This document shows positions 23,960-32,463 of a stretch of 64,000 nucleotides of DNA, piece by piece. Source of the DNA: OAS926 sp035503715 (GTDB lineage Bacteria > Pseudomonadota > Alphaproteobacteria > Rhizobiales > Rhizobiaceae); NCBI GenBank assembly GCA_035503715.1, contig DATJTE010000007.1, forward strand, positions 1 to 64,000, read 5' to 3'. Under the pieces are notes generated by a model that was not told the DNA's origin, did no database searches, and was given only the letters and a program-made list of their open reading frames with translations. The position numbers and the translations under genes were made by a program. Positions within the stretch are counted from its first letter, which is position 1; the number at the start of each line of letters is the position of its first letter.

Positions 23960-25513
23960 CTATTCGAGAAAACCGGACGGATCGACCGGCGCGGAGTCCT
24001 TGCGAACCTCGAAATGGAGTTTCGGCAGTTCGGCATTGCCGCTCATGCCGGACTTGGCGATTTCCTGGCCGCGCTTGACCTTGTCGCCGCGCGCGACCTT
24101 GAGCTCGCTGGCATGGCCGTACACGGTGACCAGCCCATCCTCGTGGCGCACCAGCACGGTGTTGCCGAAATCCTTCAGCCCGTCGCCGGCATAGATGACG
24201 ACGCCGTTCTCGGCGGCCTTCACCGTCGTGCCTTCCGGCACCGCGATGTCGATGCCGTCATTGGCCTTGCCGTTGCCGGAACCGTAATTCGAGATCACGC
24301 GGCCGCGAACCGGCCAGCGCATGCGACCGATGCCCGTGGCGTCGGGCGCGGACGCACCCTCGTCCTGCTCGACCGCAGCGCTGATTTCCGTCTTCTTCGG
24401 CGGCGTGTAGCCGGCGACCTCTTCCGAATTCGCCTTCTTCGCAGGGCCGCCGGTGCCGGTGACGATCGGGTCGACGCCGGCCGGAGCAGCCGCTGCAACC
24501 GTGGTCGCGCTGCCGGCCGGGATCTTCAGCGCCTGGCCGATACGCAGGAAACCGTCGTTCAGGCCGTTGGCCTCCTTCAGGGCGGTGACGCTGACGCCGT
24601 TCTGCTTGGCGATCTTCGACAGCGTGTCGCCCGACCCCACAACGTAAGTGCCGGGCGCCGGTTTCTTTGCCGTGTCCGCGGCCTTGGCTGTTTCGGTCGT
24701 CGCCGGCGTGGCCGTCTCGGACTCCTTCAGCTTCGGCGCATTGGGCAGCACCGCGACCTTGTCGGCGGGCTTCGCCGGCAGCGGCACCTTGTCGGCCGGC
24801 ACGTCATACTTCGTGCCTCTCGACGATTTTGCGTCCGCGACGTTCGGGTCGGCGTCGGGCATGGAGATCGGCGCGCTGCGCGAATAGACATAGGTCGGAA
24901 TGACAACTTTCTGGCCAGCCTTCAGATCGCTTGCCGAGGTCAGGCCATTCGCCTGCATGATGTCCTTCGGCGGCACGCCAAAGCGGCGCGACAGATTGTA
25001 GACGGTCTCGCCGTCCTTGACGGTCACCTGCGTGCCGCCGGCGCGCGACCAGCCCTGCTGCTTCTCGTCGACGGGCATCTCCTGAACGACGGGGGCCGTT
25101 GCCGCCGTCGGTGCGACGGTTCCGGTCACAGTGGTGTCGACCTTCGGCGCCTCCACGGCTGCCGTTGCCGCCAACGGCGCGTCCGCCGGCGCCGCGGTCG
25201 TGCCCGCCACGGGAGCGAGCGTACTGCGTGTCACATCGCCAGTCGCGGGCTTGACAGCCGTACGGTTCAGCGAACCGGTATACGTGCCGTCGACCGATGC
25301 CGGCTGAACGCTCTCATCGCCCGGGAACGGCTGGCTTGCCGGTGGAATGATCTGGCGCTGGTTTGCGGTGGACGCGGTGAAGACGCCGTCCGTGCCGCCG
25401 AAGCGCATCACGTCGGAGCTGCACCCGGAGGCCAGACCGCCGATGAGGAGAAGAGCGGCGCCGCGTGCCAAATGGCGCCTGGAAGAGCTGAAACTGGACA
25501 CCCGCATCGACAT
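23960..25513 (-). CDS. LysM and M23 (LytM) domain lipoprotein, NlpD/DipM-like
   Basis: A 517-residue lipoprotein. The signal peptide ends with LIGGLASGC at the lipobox. A Thr/Ala/Pro-rich linker precedes two LysM domains (VKDGETVYNLSRRFGVPPKDIM near 163 and VGSGDTLSKIAKQNGVSVTALK near 293). The C-terminal LytM domain has lost zinc ligands: the HXGXD site reads NDGID and the HXH site reads KLH. It is therefore probably a catalytically dead activator of septal amidases, as for E. coli NlpD, and not a hydrolase. It is found near pcm and surE, as nlpD is in many proteobacteria. Confidence 0.88.
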   Translation of the reverse strand: MSMRVSSFSSSRRHLARGAALLLIGGLASGCSSDVMRFGGTDGVFTASTANQRQIIPPASQPFPGDESVQPASVDGTYTGSLNRTAVKPATGDVTRSTLAPVAGTTAAPADAPLAATAAVEAPKVDTTVTGTVAPTAATAPVVQEMPVDEKQQGWSRAGGTQVTVKDGETVYNLSRRFGVPPKDIMQANGLTSASDLKAGQKVVIPTYVYSRSAPISMPDADPNVADAKSSRGTKYDVPADKVPLPAKPADKVAVLPNAPKLKESETATPATTETAKAADTAKKPAPGTYVVGSGDTLSKIAKQNGVSVTALKEANGLNDGFLRIGQALKIPAGSATTVAAAAPAGVDPIVTGTGGPAKKANSEEVAGYTPPKKTEISAAVEQDEGASAPDATGIGRMRWPVRGRVISNYGSGNGKANDGIDIAVPEGTTVKAAENGVVIYAGDGLKDFGNTVLVRHEDGLVTVYGHASELKVARGDKVKRGQEIAKSGMSGNAELPKLHFEVRKDSAPVDPSGFLE

Positions 25514-25648
25514 TTACCCACGCGTACCCGATACTGAACTGGTTGGGATTAAAGCGCGTTAATGTTACTGGTCGGTTAAGCGGTGAGCCGATAGCGCGGA
25601 TTCTTCTCGAAGATTCAGCAGGTTCGCCCGGATGCGCCGTCGGCGGGG

Positions 25649-26293
25649 CTAAAGTACCGCCGCCATGCCCTTCAGGAGCGGCTGAAGCCGTACGCGCGCC
25701 AGATCCGCGCGCTCGAAACGGCTGCCGACCTTGGTGAGCTTGGCAAGGACCTGCTCGTCCTCCGCCGGTCCGATCGGCGCCACCATCGTCCCCCCGCTCG
25801 ACAATTGCTCGACGAAAACCCGCGGATGGCTGTCGAACGCGGCCCAGACCACGATCCGGTCGAACGGTCCTTCCGCTGGCAGGCCAGCGAATCCGTCGGC
25901 ATGCTTAACCTGAACATTGGTGATGCCGAGCGAATCAAAACGCGCCCGCGCCTGCTCGGCGAGCCGCTTGTAGCGCTCGATTGTCACCACCTTGCCGGCC
26001 AGCCGCGCCATGACACCAGCCGTGTAACCCGAGCCGGCCCCTACCTCCAGAATCTTGTGGCCGGGTTCGATCTCGAGCGCGGAGATCGTCAGGGCCTGCA
26101 GGTCGGCGCCTTCGATCGCCTCGCCGCACTCGATCGGCAGCATCCGTTCCGACCAGGCGAGCGGCTGATATTGCGGGTCGATGAAAGCTTTGCGCGGTGT
26201 CGCCTCGAACGCGGCGATCAGGTTCTTCGCGACGATGCCCTTGCCGCGAAGCCGAAGCAGGAAGGCTGCGAAGCTTTCGCGCTCGTCCGCCAT
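25649..26293 (-). CDS. pcm: Protein-L-isoaspartate O-methyltransferase
   Basis: A 214-residue SAM methyltransferase that starts repair of isoaspartyl damage in ageing proteins. The start overlaps the surE stop by one base (TGATG at 26291-26295). Family features: RKAFIDPQYQPLAWSERMLPIECGEAI, the GADLQALTISAL block equivalent to the PCMT substrate segment, and SAM motif I ILEVGAGSGYTAGVMARLAG. It is shorter at neither end. The surE-pcm pair is ancient and suggests a stationary-phase survival function. A longer frame reading into surE on the same strand is a shadow. Confidence 0.92.
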   Translation of the reverse strand: MADERESFAAFLLRLRGKGIVAKNLIAAFEATPRKAFIDPQYQPLAWSERMLPIECGEAIEGADLQALTISALEIEPGHKILEVGAGSGYTAGVMARLAGKVVTIERYKRLAEQARARFDSLGITNVQVKHADGFAGLPAEGPFDRIVVWAAFDSHPRVFVEQLSSGGTMVAPIGPAEDEQVLAKLTKVGSRFERADLARVRLQPLLKGMAAVL

Positions 26294-27051
26294 CAGGCCA
26301 GCGCCTTCGCCAGGCTGTCGCGCACCTCGTGTGCGGTGAGATCGAGCTTCAGCGGGGTAACGGAGACCATGCGGTTGCGCACGGCGTGAAGATCGGTGCC
26401 CTCGCGCACCTCTTCCTGTTCGCGACCGAAGCGCAGCCAGTAATACGGGAAGCCGCGCCCGTCGGCACGCTGGTCGATCCACAGACCGTGCACCAGCTTG
26501 CCCTGCGCGGTGACGGCCGTGCCGGCAATCTCCTTCGCCGGTACGTTCGGGAAATTCACATTGAGGAACACGCCGGCCGGCAGGTCGAGTTTCAGCAGCT
26601 TTTGCAACAGCGGCGGCGCGAGTTCTTCAGCGATCTCGTAGGGAACGACGCGCTCTTCGTCCCGATAATTGTAACCCTGGCTCAACGCGATCGAGCGCAC
26701 ACCGAGCAGCGCGCCCTCCATGGCGCCCGCCACCGTGCCCGAATACGTCACGTCGTCGGCGATGTTCATGCCCGAATTGATACCAGACAAAATGAGATCC
26801 GGCAGGCCCGGCAGAATCTTTCGCGATCCCATGATCACACAGTCGGTCGGCGTGCCGCGCACCGCATAATGCTTCTCGCCGATCTTCCGCAGCCGGATCG
26901 GCTCGGAGATGGAGAGCGAGTGCGCGTAACCCGACTGATCGGCTTCCGGCGCGACCACCCACACATCATCCGAAATCGTGCGCGCGACCTTTTCGAGCGA
27001 CGCCAGTCCTTCGGCGTGGATGCCGTCGTCATTGGTGAGCAGGATGCGCAT
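26293..27051 (-). CDS. surE: 5'/3'-nucleotidase SurE
   Basis: A 252-residue metal-dependent nucleoside monophosphate phosphatase. The N-terminal MRILLTNDDGIHAEGL holds the metal-binding Asp-Asp pair, SGYAHSLSISEPIRL the conserved Ser, and PDLILSGINSGMNIADDVTYSGTVAGAMEGAL the Asn ligand and active-site Gly/Ser loop. It precedes pcm with a one-base overlap. A long inverted repeat separates it from serS upstream, so the surE-pcm pair may have its own promoter or be read through from serS. Confidence 0.96.
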   Translation of the reverse strand: MRILLTNDDGIHAEGLASLEKVARTISDDVWVVAPEADQSGYAHSLSISEPIRLRKIGEKHYAVRGTPTDCVIMGSRKILPGLPDLILSGINSGMNIADDVTYSGTVAGAMEGALLGVRSIALSQGYNYRDEERVVPYEIAEELAPPLLQKLLKLDLPAGVFLNVNFPNVPAKEIAGTAVTAQGKLVHGLWIDQRADGRGFPYYWLRFGREQEEVREGTDLHAVRNRMVSVTPLKLDLTAHEVRDSLAKALA

Positions 27052-27059
27052 TTAGTTTG

Positions 27060-27211
27060 CACCCCCCTCTGGCCTGCCGGCCATCTCCCCCTCAAGGGGG
27101 GAGATTGCCAGCTTCACTCTCCTCGCCTCGCCTTCGACGATTGGCGAAAGCTGCGATGACAGCCAATCTCCCCCCTTGAGGGGGAGATGGCCGGCAGGCC
27201 AGAGGGGGGTG
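27060..27211. repeat. Inverted repeat element with perfect 48-base arms
   Basis: The arms 27060-27107 and 27164-27211 are exact reverse complements over 48 bases, with a 56-base spacer. Each arm carries CTCCCCCTCAAGGGGGGAG, itself near-palindromic, and GGCCTGCCGGCC. It has no coding capacity and looks like a MITE or dispersed rhizobial palindrome. It fills nearly the whole serS-surE gap. Confidence 0.85.
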
Positions 27212-27229
27212 AATTGCGAAACTGTCATC

Positions 27230-28603
27230 TCAAACAACCCTGCCCTCGATTTTCTTCATGCCGCCCATGTAGGGCGCAAGCGCGTCTGGGACTGTGACGC
27301 TGCCGTCCTCGTTCTGGTAGTTTTCCAGCACCGCGATCAACGCGCGGCCAACCGCCGTGCCCGAGCCGTTCAGCGTGTGGACGAAGAGGTTGCCCTTGCC
27401 GTCCTTGTCCTTGTAGCGCGCATTCATACGGCGGGCCTGAAAATCGCCGCAGACCGAGCAGGACGAAATTTCGCGGTACGCATTCTGCCCCGGCAGCCAC
27501 ACCTCGATGTCATAGGTCTTGCGTGCACCAAAACCCATGTCGCCGGTGCAGAGCGTCACGGTGCGGAACGGCAGCTCGAGCTTTTTCAGAATAGTCTCCG
27601 CGCACTCCGTCATGCGCTCATGTTCCTTCAGCGAATTCTCCTGGTCGGTGATCGACACCAGTTCGACCTTGTAGAACTGATGCTGGCGCAGCATGCCGCG
27701 CGTGTCGCGACCGGCCGAACCTGCCTCCGACCGGAAGCACGGCGTCAGCGCGGTGAATCGCAGCGGCAGTTTGTCGTGCGCAGTGATCTCTTCGCGCACG
27801 AGATTGGTGAGCGGGACCTCGGAGGTGGGGATGAGTCCCAGCCTCTTTTCACTTACCAGGGAACCGCCACCTTGCACCAAGATCTCGGACCCATCCGCAG
27901 CACGTACCGGTTCTGAAGCGGCTATGAAGTAGAGGTCTTCCGAGAACTTCGGAAGCTGACCCGTCCCATACAGCGCTTCGTCGCGCACCATCAGCGGCGG
28001 AATGACTTCGGTGTAGCCATGCTCCGCCGTGTGCGTGTCGAGCATGAATTGCCCGAGCGCGCGTTCGAGTCGCGCAAGCTGACCCTTGAGCACGGTGAAG
28101 CGTGCGCCCGACAGTTTCGCGGCGCGCTCGAAATCCATGAGGCCCATCGCCTCGCCGATCTCGAAGTGCTCGCGCACCCAGTTCGGCCGCGTCTTGATCT
28201 CGCCTGATTTCCGAACCTCGACATTGTCGTGTTCGTCCTTGCCGAGCGGCACGTCGTCCAGCGGCACGTTGGGGATCACGGCCAGCGCATCGTTGAGCGC
28301 CTTGTCGAGCTCGCGCTCCTTCGCTTCGGCATCGCCGAGGAAACCTTTCAGCTCGGCGACCTCGGCCTTGAGGGTGTCGGCAAGGGCGGTGTCCTTCGCC
28401 GCCATCGCCTTGCCGATTTCCTTCGACGCGGCGTTGCGGCGCTCCTGCGCGGCCTGCAGCTTCACGACATGCGCGCGCCGCGCCTCGTCCCTGGCGACGA
28501 TATCGTCAACCGTGGAGCGCGAATCCTCCGCCGACCAGTTGCGCCGGATGAGCGCATCGACCAGGGCCTGCGGGTTCTCGCGAATCCATCTGATATCGAG
28601 CAT
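27230..28603 (-). CDS. serS: Seryl-tRNA synthetase
   Basis: A 457-residue class II synthetase that charges tRNA-Ser and tRNA-Sec. The N-terminal coiled-coil arm spans about residues 30-105. Motif 2 is PCFRSEAGSAGRDTRGMLRQHQF near 285-307 and motif 3 is NGSGTAVGRALIAVLENYQ near 420. It is about 30 residues longer than usual: between DLYF and LGLIPTSEVPLTN, where most bacterial enzymes have only a short TTDGRW-like link, there is an extra AADGSEILVQGGGSLVSEK-like segment (about residues 228-256). The insertion keeps frame and catalytic motifs. Confidence 0.95.
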   Translation of the reverse strand: MLDIRWIRENPQALVDALIRRNWSAEDSRSTVDDIVARDEARRAHVVKLQAAQERRNAASKEIGKAMAAKDTALADTLKAEVAELKGFLGDAEAKERELDKALNDALAVIPNVPLDDVPLGKDEHDNVEVRKSGEIKTRPNWVREHFEIGEAMGLMDFERAAKLSGARFTVLKGQLARLERALGQFMLDTHTAEHGYTEVIPPLMVRDEALYGTGQLPKFSEDLYFIAASEPVRAADGSEILVQGGGSLVSEKRLGLIPTSEVPLTNLVREEITAHDKLPLRFTALTPCFRSEAGSAGRDTRGMLRQHQFYKVELVSITDQENSLKEHERMTECAETILKKLELPFRTVTLCTGDMGFGARKTYDIEVWLPGQNAYREISSCSVCGDFQARRMNARYKDKDGKGNLFVHTLNGSGTAVGRALIAVLENYQNEDGSVTVPDALAPYMGGMKKIEGRVV

Positions 28604-28755
28604 GTCAAAAGTCCAATTCAGGTATGCGCGTCATGCCGAACAGCCCCACTTTTGGCAAGCCCGCCGCTTGAATCGCGCAGTTTCCCGTTGCCACGCTCCG
28701 GTTTTCGCCGGCCTGGCCTTTGTGGCTCGAGACTGCTTCGGGGATCGCCGGCACG

Positions 28756-29151
28756 TCAGGAGGTGTCGGGAGCGCGGGGACGTGGCGTGACAGCATCGGA
28801 CATGGCCGCGGCTTTTGGCGACCACGGAAAGGCGAGATAGACCAGCCAATTTGCGGCATGCGCGGCTTTACGCGCCAGAACGGCTAAAGCGCATGCAAGC
28901 GCGCGGAAAACACGTGACAGGTACACCGCTTGGTCCTCGCCGGGCGCGGGCCATGAGCGGCAATCGACCGGCGCGTGGATCGTACCGGCAAAGGCGCAAG
29001 CGACATCGGCGCCGCGCCGCAGGACCGCCAGCAGGACAAGGCGGCGCGACGCAGGCAGCGTGCCGGCCGCGAGCGCCAGCGCGGCGAGCGAGAGCAAGAG
29101 CGCCGCGATGCGCGCCAATGCCTGCTTGTCTTCTTCGCCATGCCTGCTCAC
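28756..29151 (-). CDS. Hypothetical Ala/Leu-rich membrane protein
   Basis: A possible 131-residue protein with one clear hydrophobic segment near the start (IAALLLSLAALALAAGTLPASRRL) and a second around ALACALAVLARKAAHAANW. It would start with GTG at 29151 without a good Shine-Dalgarno sequence. A competing frame on the same strand exists at 28884-29141. I recognise no family. The 150 bases between it and serS hold nothing visible. It may be real because the gap is otherwise unusually long for this region, but coding is not proven. Confidence 0.4.
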   Translation of the reverse strand: MSRHGEEDKQALARIAALLLSLAALALAAGTLPASRRLVLLAVLRRGADVACAFAGTIHAPVDCRSWPAPGEDQAVYLSRVFRALACALAVLARKAAHAANWLVYLAFPWSPKAAAMSDAVTPRPRAPDTS

Positions 29152-29365
29152 GATTCAGGAGCCCGATGAGTCATCCGCGCATTATCGCGGAGGTCGCAGA
29201 CCCCGTGGACAGATTTCCGCCGAAGAAACCGCAGATTTCTTGTGCTGACAGGGCAAGCGATTGAAATCACTCGGAATTATTTTCCGCGCGGCGAGAAAGA
29301 TCGCGAAATCTGTTCACGGCGCGAAGGGCGGAATTGGCCGGTTTGGCAGGGCGGTGGAGCGCTTC

Positions 29366-29531
29366 CCTTCTCCCCTTGTGGGAGAAGGTGGCCGAGCGAA
29401 GCGAGGTCGGATGAGGGGTGCTGGCCGGAGTGCGACGCCTCATTCTTCCAACACCCCTCATCCGTCGCCTTGTCTCGTGCTTGCTTTTTAGCAAGCCCGA
29501 GGGCGACACCTTCTCCCACAAGGGGAGAAGG
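29366..29531. repeat. Nested inverted repeat element
   Basis: Outer arms of 25 bases (29366-29390 and 29507-29531, CCTTCTCCCCTTGTGGGAGA and so on) are exact reverse complements. Inner arms CGGATGAGGGGTG (29408-29420) and CACCCCTCATCCG (29452-29464) are also exact. This form is common as a dispersed intergenic repeat in rhizobia. It ends 22 bases before the tatC stop. The stretch 29152-29365 shows no gene. Confidence 0.82.
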
Positions 29532-29552
29532 AAGAAGCGCGCTGCCGATAAA

Positions 29553-30401
29553 CTAAGCCGACTGCCCCGTCGCTTCCGCTGCGTCCTGCTCCGCCTTTTC
29601 CTTGGCCAGCGCTTCCTCGTCGCGTTTGCGCTCGATCATGCGGGCGGTCCAGATCGAGATTTCGTAGAGCAGGATGGTCGGCAGCGCCAAGCCGATCTGG
29701 CTGATCGGGTCAGGCGGGGTGAGCACCGCCGCGACCACGAAGGCAATCACGATCGCCCATTTACGCTTCTCGCGCAGCCCCTGCGAGGTCAGCAGCCCGA
29801 CGCGCGCCATCAGCGTCGTCACCACCGGAAGCTGGAACACCAGCCCGAAGGAGAAGATCAGCGTCATGATGAGGCTCAGATATTCCGACACCTTTGGTAG
29901 CAGCGAAATCTGCACCTCGGAGTCCGGCCCGGTCTGCTGCATGGCGAGGAAGAACCACATCACCATCGGCGTGAAGAAGAAATAGACGAGCGCCGCACCC
30001 ATCAGGAACAGGACCGGCGAGGCGATCAGGAACGGCAGGAACGCGCCGCGCTCGTTCTTGTAGAGACCAGGCGCCACAAACATGTAGATCTGCGTCGCGA
30101 TGATCGGGAACGCGATGACCAGCGCGCCGAACATGGCGAGCTTGATCTGCGTGAAGAAGAATTCCTGCGGCGCTGTGTAGATCAGCTCGACCTTGTCGGT
30201 CGCGAGACCCGCCCAGTGGACGGCCCATTTGAACGGGATGACCAGCAGGTTGAAGAGTTCCTTGGCGTAGAAGAAGCAACCGAGGAAGGCGATGAAGAAC
30301 CCGCCGATCGACCACATCAGACGGCGGCGCAGCTCGATCAGGTGATCGATCAGCGGTGCTGACGACTTTTCGATCTCGTCGTCTTCGGCGGCAGCACTCA
30401 C
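29553..30401 (-). CDS. tatC: Sec-independent protein translocase TatC
   Basis: A 282-residue six-segment inner-membrane protein, the signal-peptide receptor for folded proteins with twin-Arg signals. Conserved blocks: SSAPLIDHLIELRRRLMWSI at the N-terminus, EFFFTQIKLAMFGALVIAFPII, and the FAFGLVFQLP-like IFSFGLVFQLPVV. The C-terminal tail (about 35 residues, Lys/Glu/Ala-rich) is cytoplasmic. It overlaps tatB by 4 bases. Confidence 0.97.
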   Translation of the reverse strand: MSAAAEDDEIEKSSAPLIDHLIELRRRLMWSIGGFFIAFLGCFFYAKELFNLLVIPFKWAVHWAGLATDKVELIYTAPQEFFFTQIKLAMFGALVIAFPIIATQIYMFVAPGLYKNERGAFLPFLIASPVLFLMGAALVYFFFTPMVMWFFLAMQQTGPDSEVQISLLPKVSEYLSLIMTLIFSFGLVFQLPVVTTLMARVGLLTSQGLREKRKWAIVIAFVVAAVLTPPDPISQIGLALPTILLYEISIWTARMIERKRDEEALAKEKAEQDAAEATGQSA

Positions 30402-31033
30402 GACGGAAGTTCCGTGTTCTTGGCCGCGGCGCGTTTGCGCTTCGGCTTTTCAGCAACTTCGCCCGCGGCGGCATCGGCCGGCGCTTTCTTGGCGCGCGGC
30501 TTCTTCGGCTTCGCCGCCGGTTCGGCGTGCGCGCCGTTGGATGCGGAGGCCGCGCTGACACCGTTCACGCCAGCGATTGCCGCCGCCGCTTCCGCCGTCG
30601 CGGGGAGCACCGGCGGCTCGGGCATCTTGTCCGGCCCGGGAATGTTGGGCATTGCCGCGGCGCCATTTTTCAGCGGTTCTGCGGCGACCGCTTCCGTCGA
30701 CGCAGCAGGAGGTGTCGGTTTCGGGGTCGGCTTCAGCGCGGCGTCGAGCCCGGCCCGCACATCGGCCGCGGCCTTCTCGAACGGATTGAGCTGCTTCTTG
30801 ATCTCGTTCGTCGGGTTGAGGCTGCGGAGCGAATCCACCGACTTCTTGACGTCGTCGAGTTCGGCTTCCTTGAGCGCCTCATTGAACTGCTTCTGGAAAT
30901 CGCCGGCCATGGAGCGCAGCTTCGCCGTCGTCTTGCCGAAGGTGCGCAGCATCTTCGGCAAGTCCTTTGGCCCCACGACCACGATCATGACGACCGCGAT
31001 CACGAGCATTTCGGTCCAGCCGATATCGAACAT
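30398..31033 (-). CDS. tatB: Sec-independent protein translocase TatB
   Basis: A 211-residue protein with the TatB N-terminus MFDIGWTEMLVIAVVMIVVVGPKDLPKMLRTFGK, holding the Glu in the membrane segment and the Gly-Pro hinge. The amphipathic helix follows, and then a long Ala/Pro/Lys-rich tail ending in basic PKRKRAAAKNTELPS. The tail is longer than in E. coli but common in rhizobia. It lies 36 bases after tatA and overlaps tatC by 4 bases. Confidence 0.95.
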   Translation of the reverse strand: MFDIGWTEMLVIAVVMIVVVGPKDLPKMLRTFGKTTAKLRSMAGDFQKQFNEALKEAELDDVKKSVDSLRSLNPTNEIKKQLNPFEKAAADVRAGLDAALKPTPKPTPPAASTEAVAAEPLKNGAAAMPNIPGPDKMPEPPVLPATAEAAAAIAGVNGVSAASASNGAHAEPAAKPKKPRAKKAPADAAAGEVAEKPKRKRAAAKNTELPS

Positions 31034-31069
31034 CGTCTCTGGTTCCGGCTTGGCGGCGGTCCGCCCGGC

Positions 31070-31288
31070 TTAGCTCTTCGTCGCCTTTTCCTTCGGCGAC
31101 GTCACGGACTCGTCGGCGCGATGCTCGACAGTCTTGGCTTCAGCGGCCTCGTCTTCCGACATGCCCTTCTTGAAGCTCTTGATGCCCTTGGCCATGTCGC
31201 CCATCAGCTCGGGAATCTTGCCGCGGCCGAAGAGCAGCAGCACGACCACGAGCACGATCAGCCAGTGCCAGATCGAAAAGGAACCCAT
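31070..31288 (-). CDS. tatA: Sec-independent protein translocase TatA
   Basis: A 72-residue single-segment protein, MGSFSIWHWLIVLVVVLLLF then GRGKIPELMGDMAKGIKSFKKGM, the standard TatA transmembrane segment, Phe-Gly hinge and amphipathic helix. Multiple copies form the translocation pore for folded Tat substrates. It begins the tatABC operon. Confidence 0.96.
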   Translation of the reverse strand: MGSFSIWHWLIVLVVVLLLFGRGKIPELMGDMAKGIKSFKKGMSEDEAAEAKTVEHRADESVTSPKEKATKS

Positions 31289-31326
31289 TGTTTTTATCTC
31301 TTCCCAAGATTGCGTCGTGGATTGAT

Positions 31327-32439
31327 CTATGCGTTTTCGGCCGCACTTTCAAACACAAGTACGTCAGCCGGCCTCAACCGGAGCATGATGTCGCGGGCTC
31401 CCGGCCTTAAGCCCCCGCACCGTATTCGGGCCCGAACCGTCGATTCCGCCCCGGAAACGGCCAATTCCAGCAGTTCCACGACCCCGAGATAGTGCCGCGA
31501 CACGATCCGGGCGGGCACCTGGCCCTCGCTTTCGCTGACGTCGATACCCGAGGTGCGCACCGCGACCGTCACTGCCGTCCCGTCGGCAAACCCCTTGGCT
31601 TCGACCGTTCCGGCTGGTGTTTCAGCGGCGCCGCCCTTCACGCGGGTCTCGAAGCGGTTCAATTCGGAGAAGAATCCGGCGACAAAAAGGTCGGCCGGCC
31701 GTTCGTACAGTTCCTGCGCCTTGCCGACCTGCACCAGCCGGCCGTCCTTCAATAGCGCGATGCGGTCGCCGAGCCGCATGGCTTCCTCGGCATCGTGCGT
31801 CACCACGATCGCGGTTGCCCGGCTTTGTCTGAGGATTGCCAGCGTTTCGGCCCGGACGCTGTCCTTCAGACGGGAATCCAGTCCCGAAAACGGCTCGTCC
31901 ATCAGCAGGACGGCCGGCCGCGGCGCCAGCGCCCGGGCCAGCGCCACGCGCTGCTGCTCGCCGCCGGACAGCACATGCGGGTAGGACGCGGCATATTGCT
32001 CGAGCCCAACCCGACCGAGCGAGATCATCGCCTCCTTGCGCGCCTCGGTCTTCGACAGCGCGGTCAGCCCGAAACGGACGTTGTCGAGGATGGTCAGGTG
32101 CGGGAACAGCGCGAAATCCTGGAAAACCAGCCCGATCGAGCGCTGCTCGGGCGGCAAGAACACCGAAGGCCCGGCGATCTCGCGTTCGTTCAGCAGGATC
32201 CGGCCCGAAACCTGCGGTTCGATGCCGGCGGCGATTCTCAGCAGCGTCGTCTTGCCGGAGCCGGACGGGCCGAGCAGGCAGAGCACCTCGCCCGGCTCGG
32301 CCGTCAGCGTTATGTCGCTGAGCGTAACCTGGTCGGGCGCGTATTCGTGATGGATCTGCTCGAAGGCGAGGCGCGCGGCAAAGGTCACGCCCGCGGTCAC
32401 CCGCGATGTTGCCTGCACGTCCTTAGGAGCTGATGCCAT
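31327..32439 (-). CDS. ABC transporter ATP-binding protein (FbpC/PotA type), no permease nearby
   Basis: A 370-residue importer-type ATPase. Walker A is LLGPSGSGKTTLLRIAAG near residue 54, Q-loop VFQDFALFPH, signature LSGGEQQRVALARAL, Walker B VLLMDEPFSGLD and switch VVTHDAEEAM. The C-terminal about 120 residues form a TOBE-like regulatory domain as in iron(III), polyamine or sulfate importers. No permease or binding-protein gene adjoins, so it is an orphan within the tat-scp region. A 7-base-pair hairpin (32444-32460) sits over its ribosome binding site. Substrate cannot be assigned. Confidence 0.85.
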   Translation of the reverse strand: MASAPKDVQATSRVTAGVTFAARLAFEQIHHEYAPDQVTLSDITLTAEPGEVLCLLGPSGSGKTTLLRIAAGIEPQVSGRILLNEREIAGPSVFLPPEQRSIGLVFQDFALFPHLTILDNVRFGLTALSKTEARKEAMISLGRVGLEQYAASYPHVLSGGEQQRVALARALAPRPAVLLMDEPFSGLDSRLKDSVRAETLAILRQSRATAIVVTHDAEEAMRLGDRIALLKDGRLVQVGKAQELYERPADLFVAGFFSELNRFETRVKGGAAETPAGTVEAKGFADGTAVTVAVRTSGIDVSESEGQVPARIVSRHYLGVVELLELAVSGAESTVRARIRCGGLRPGARDIMLRLRPADVLVFESAAENA

Positions 32440-32443
32440 CGAT

Positions 32444-32460
32444 CCGGCCTTTCAGGCCGG
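32444..32460 (-). promoter_or_regulatory. Hairpin at the ribosome binding site of the ABC ATPase gene
   Basis: CCGGCCT and AGGCCGG pair around a 3-base loop between the scpB stop (32464) and the ATPase ATG (32439). On the minus strand the Shine-Dalgarno candidate GAAAGG is split between loop and stem. No T-run follows, so it is less likely a terminator. Confidence 0.4.
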
Positions 32461-32463
32461 CTC

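Noticed and set aside
23723..25537. 604-codon plus-strand frame opposite the LytM gene
   Set aside because: Composition is Arg/Ala-rich noise; lipobox, LysM and LytM domains are clear on the other strand.
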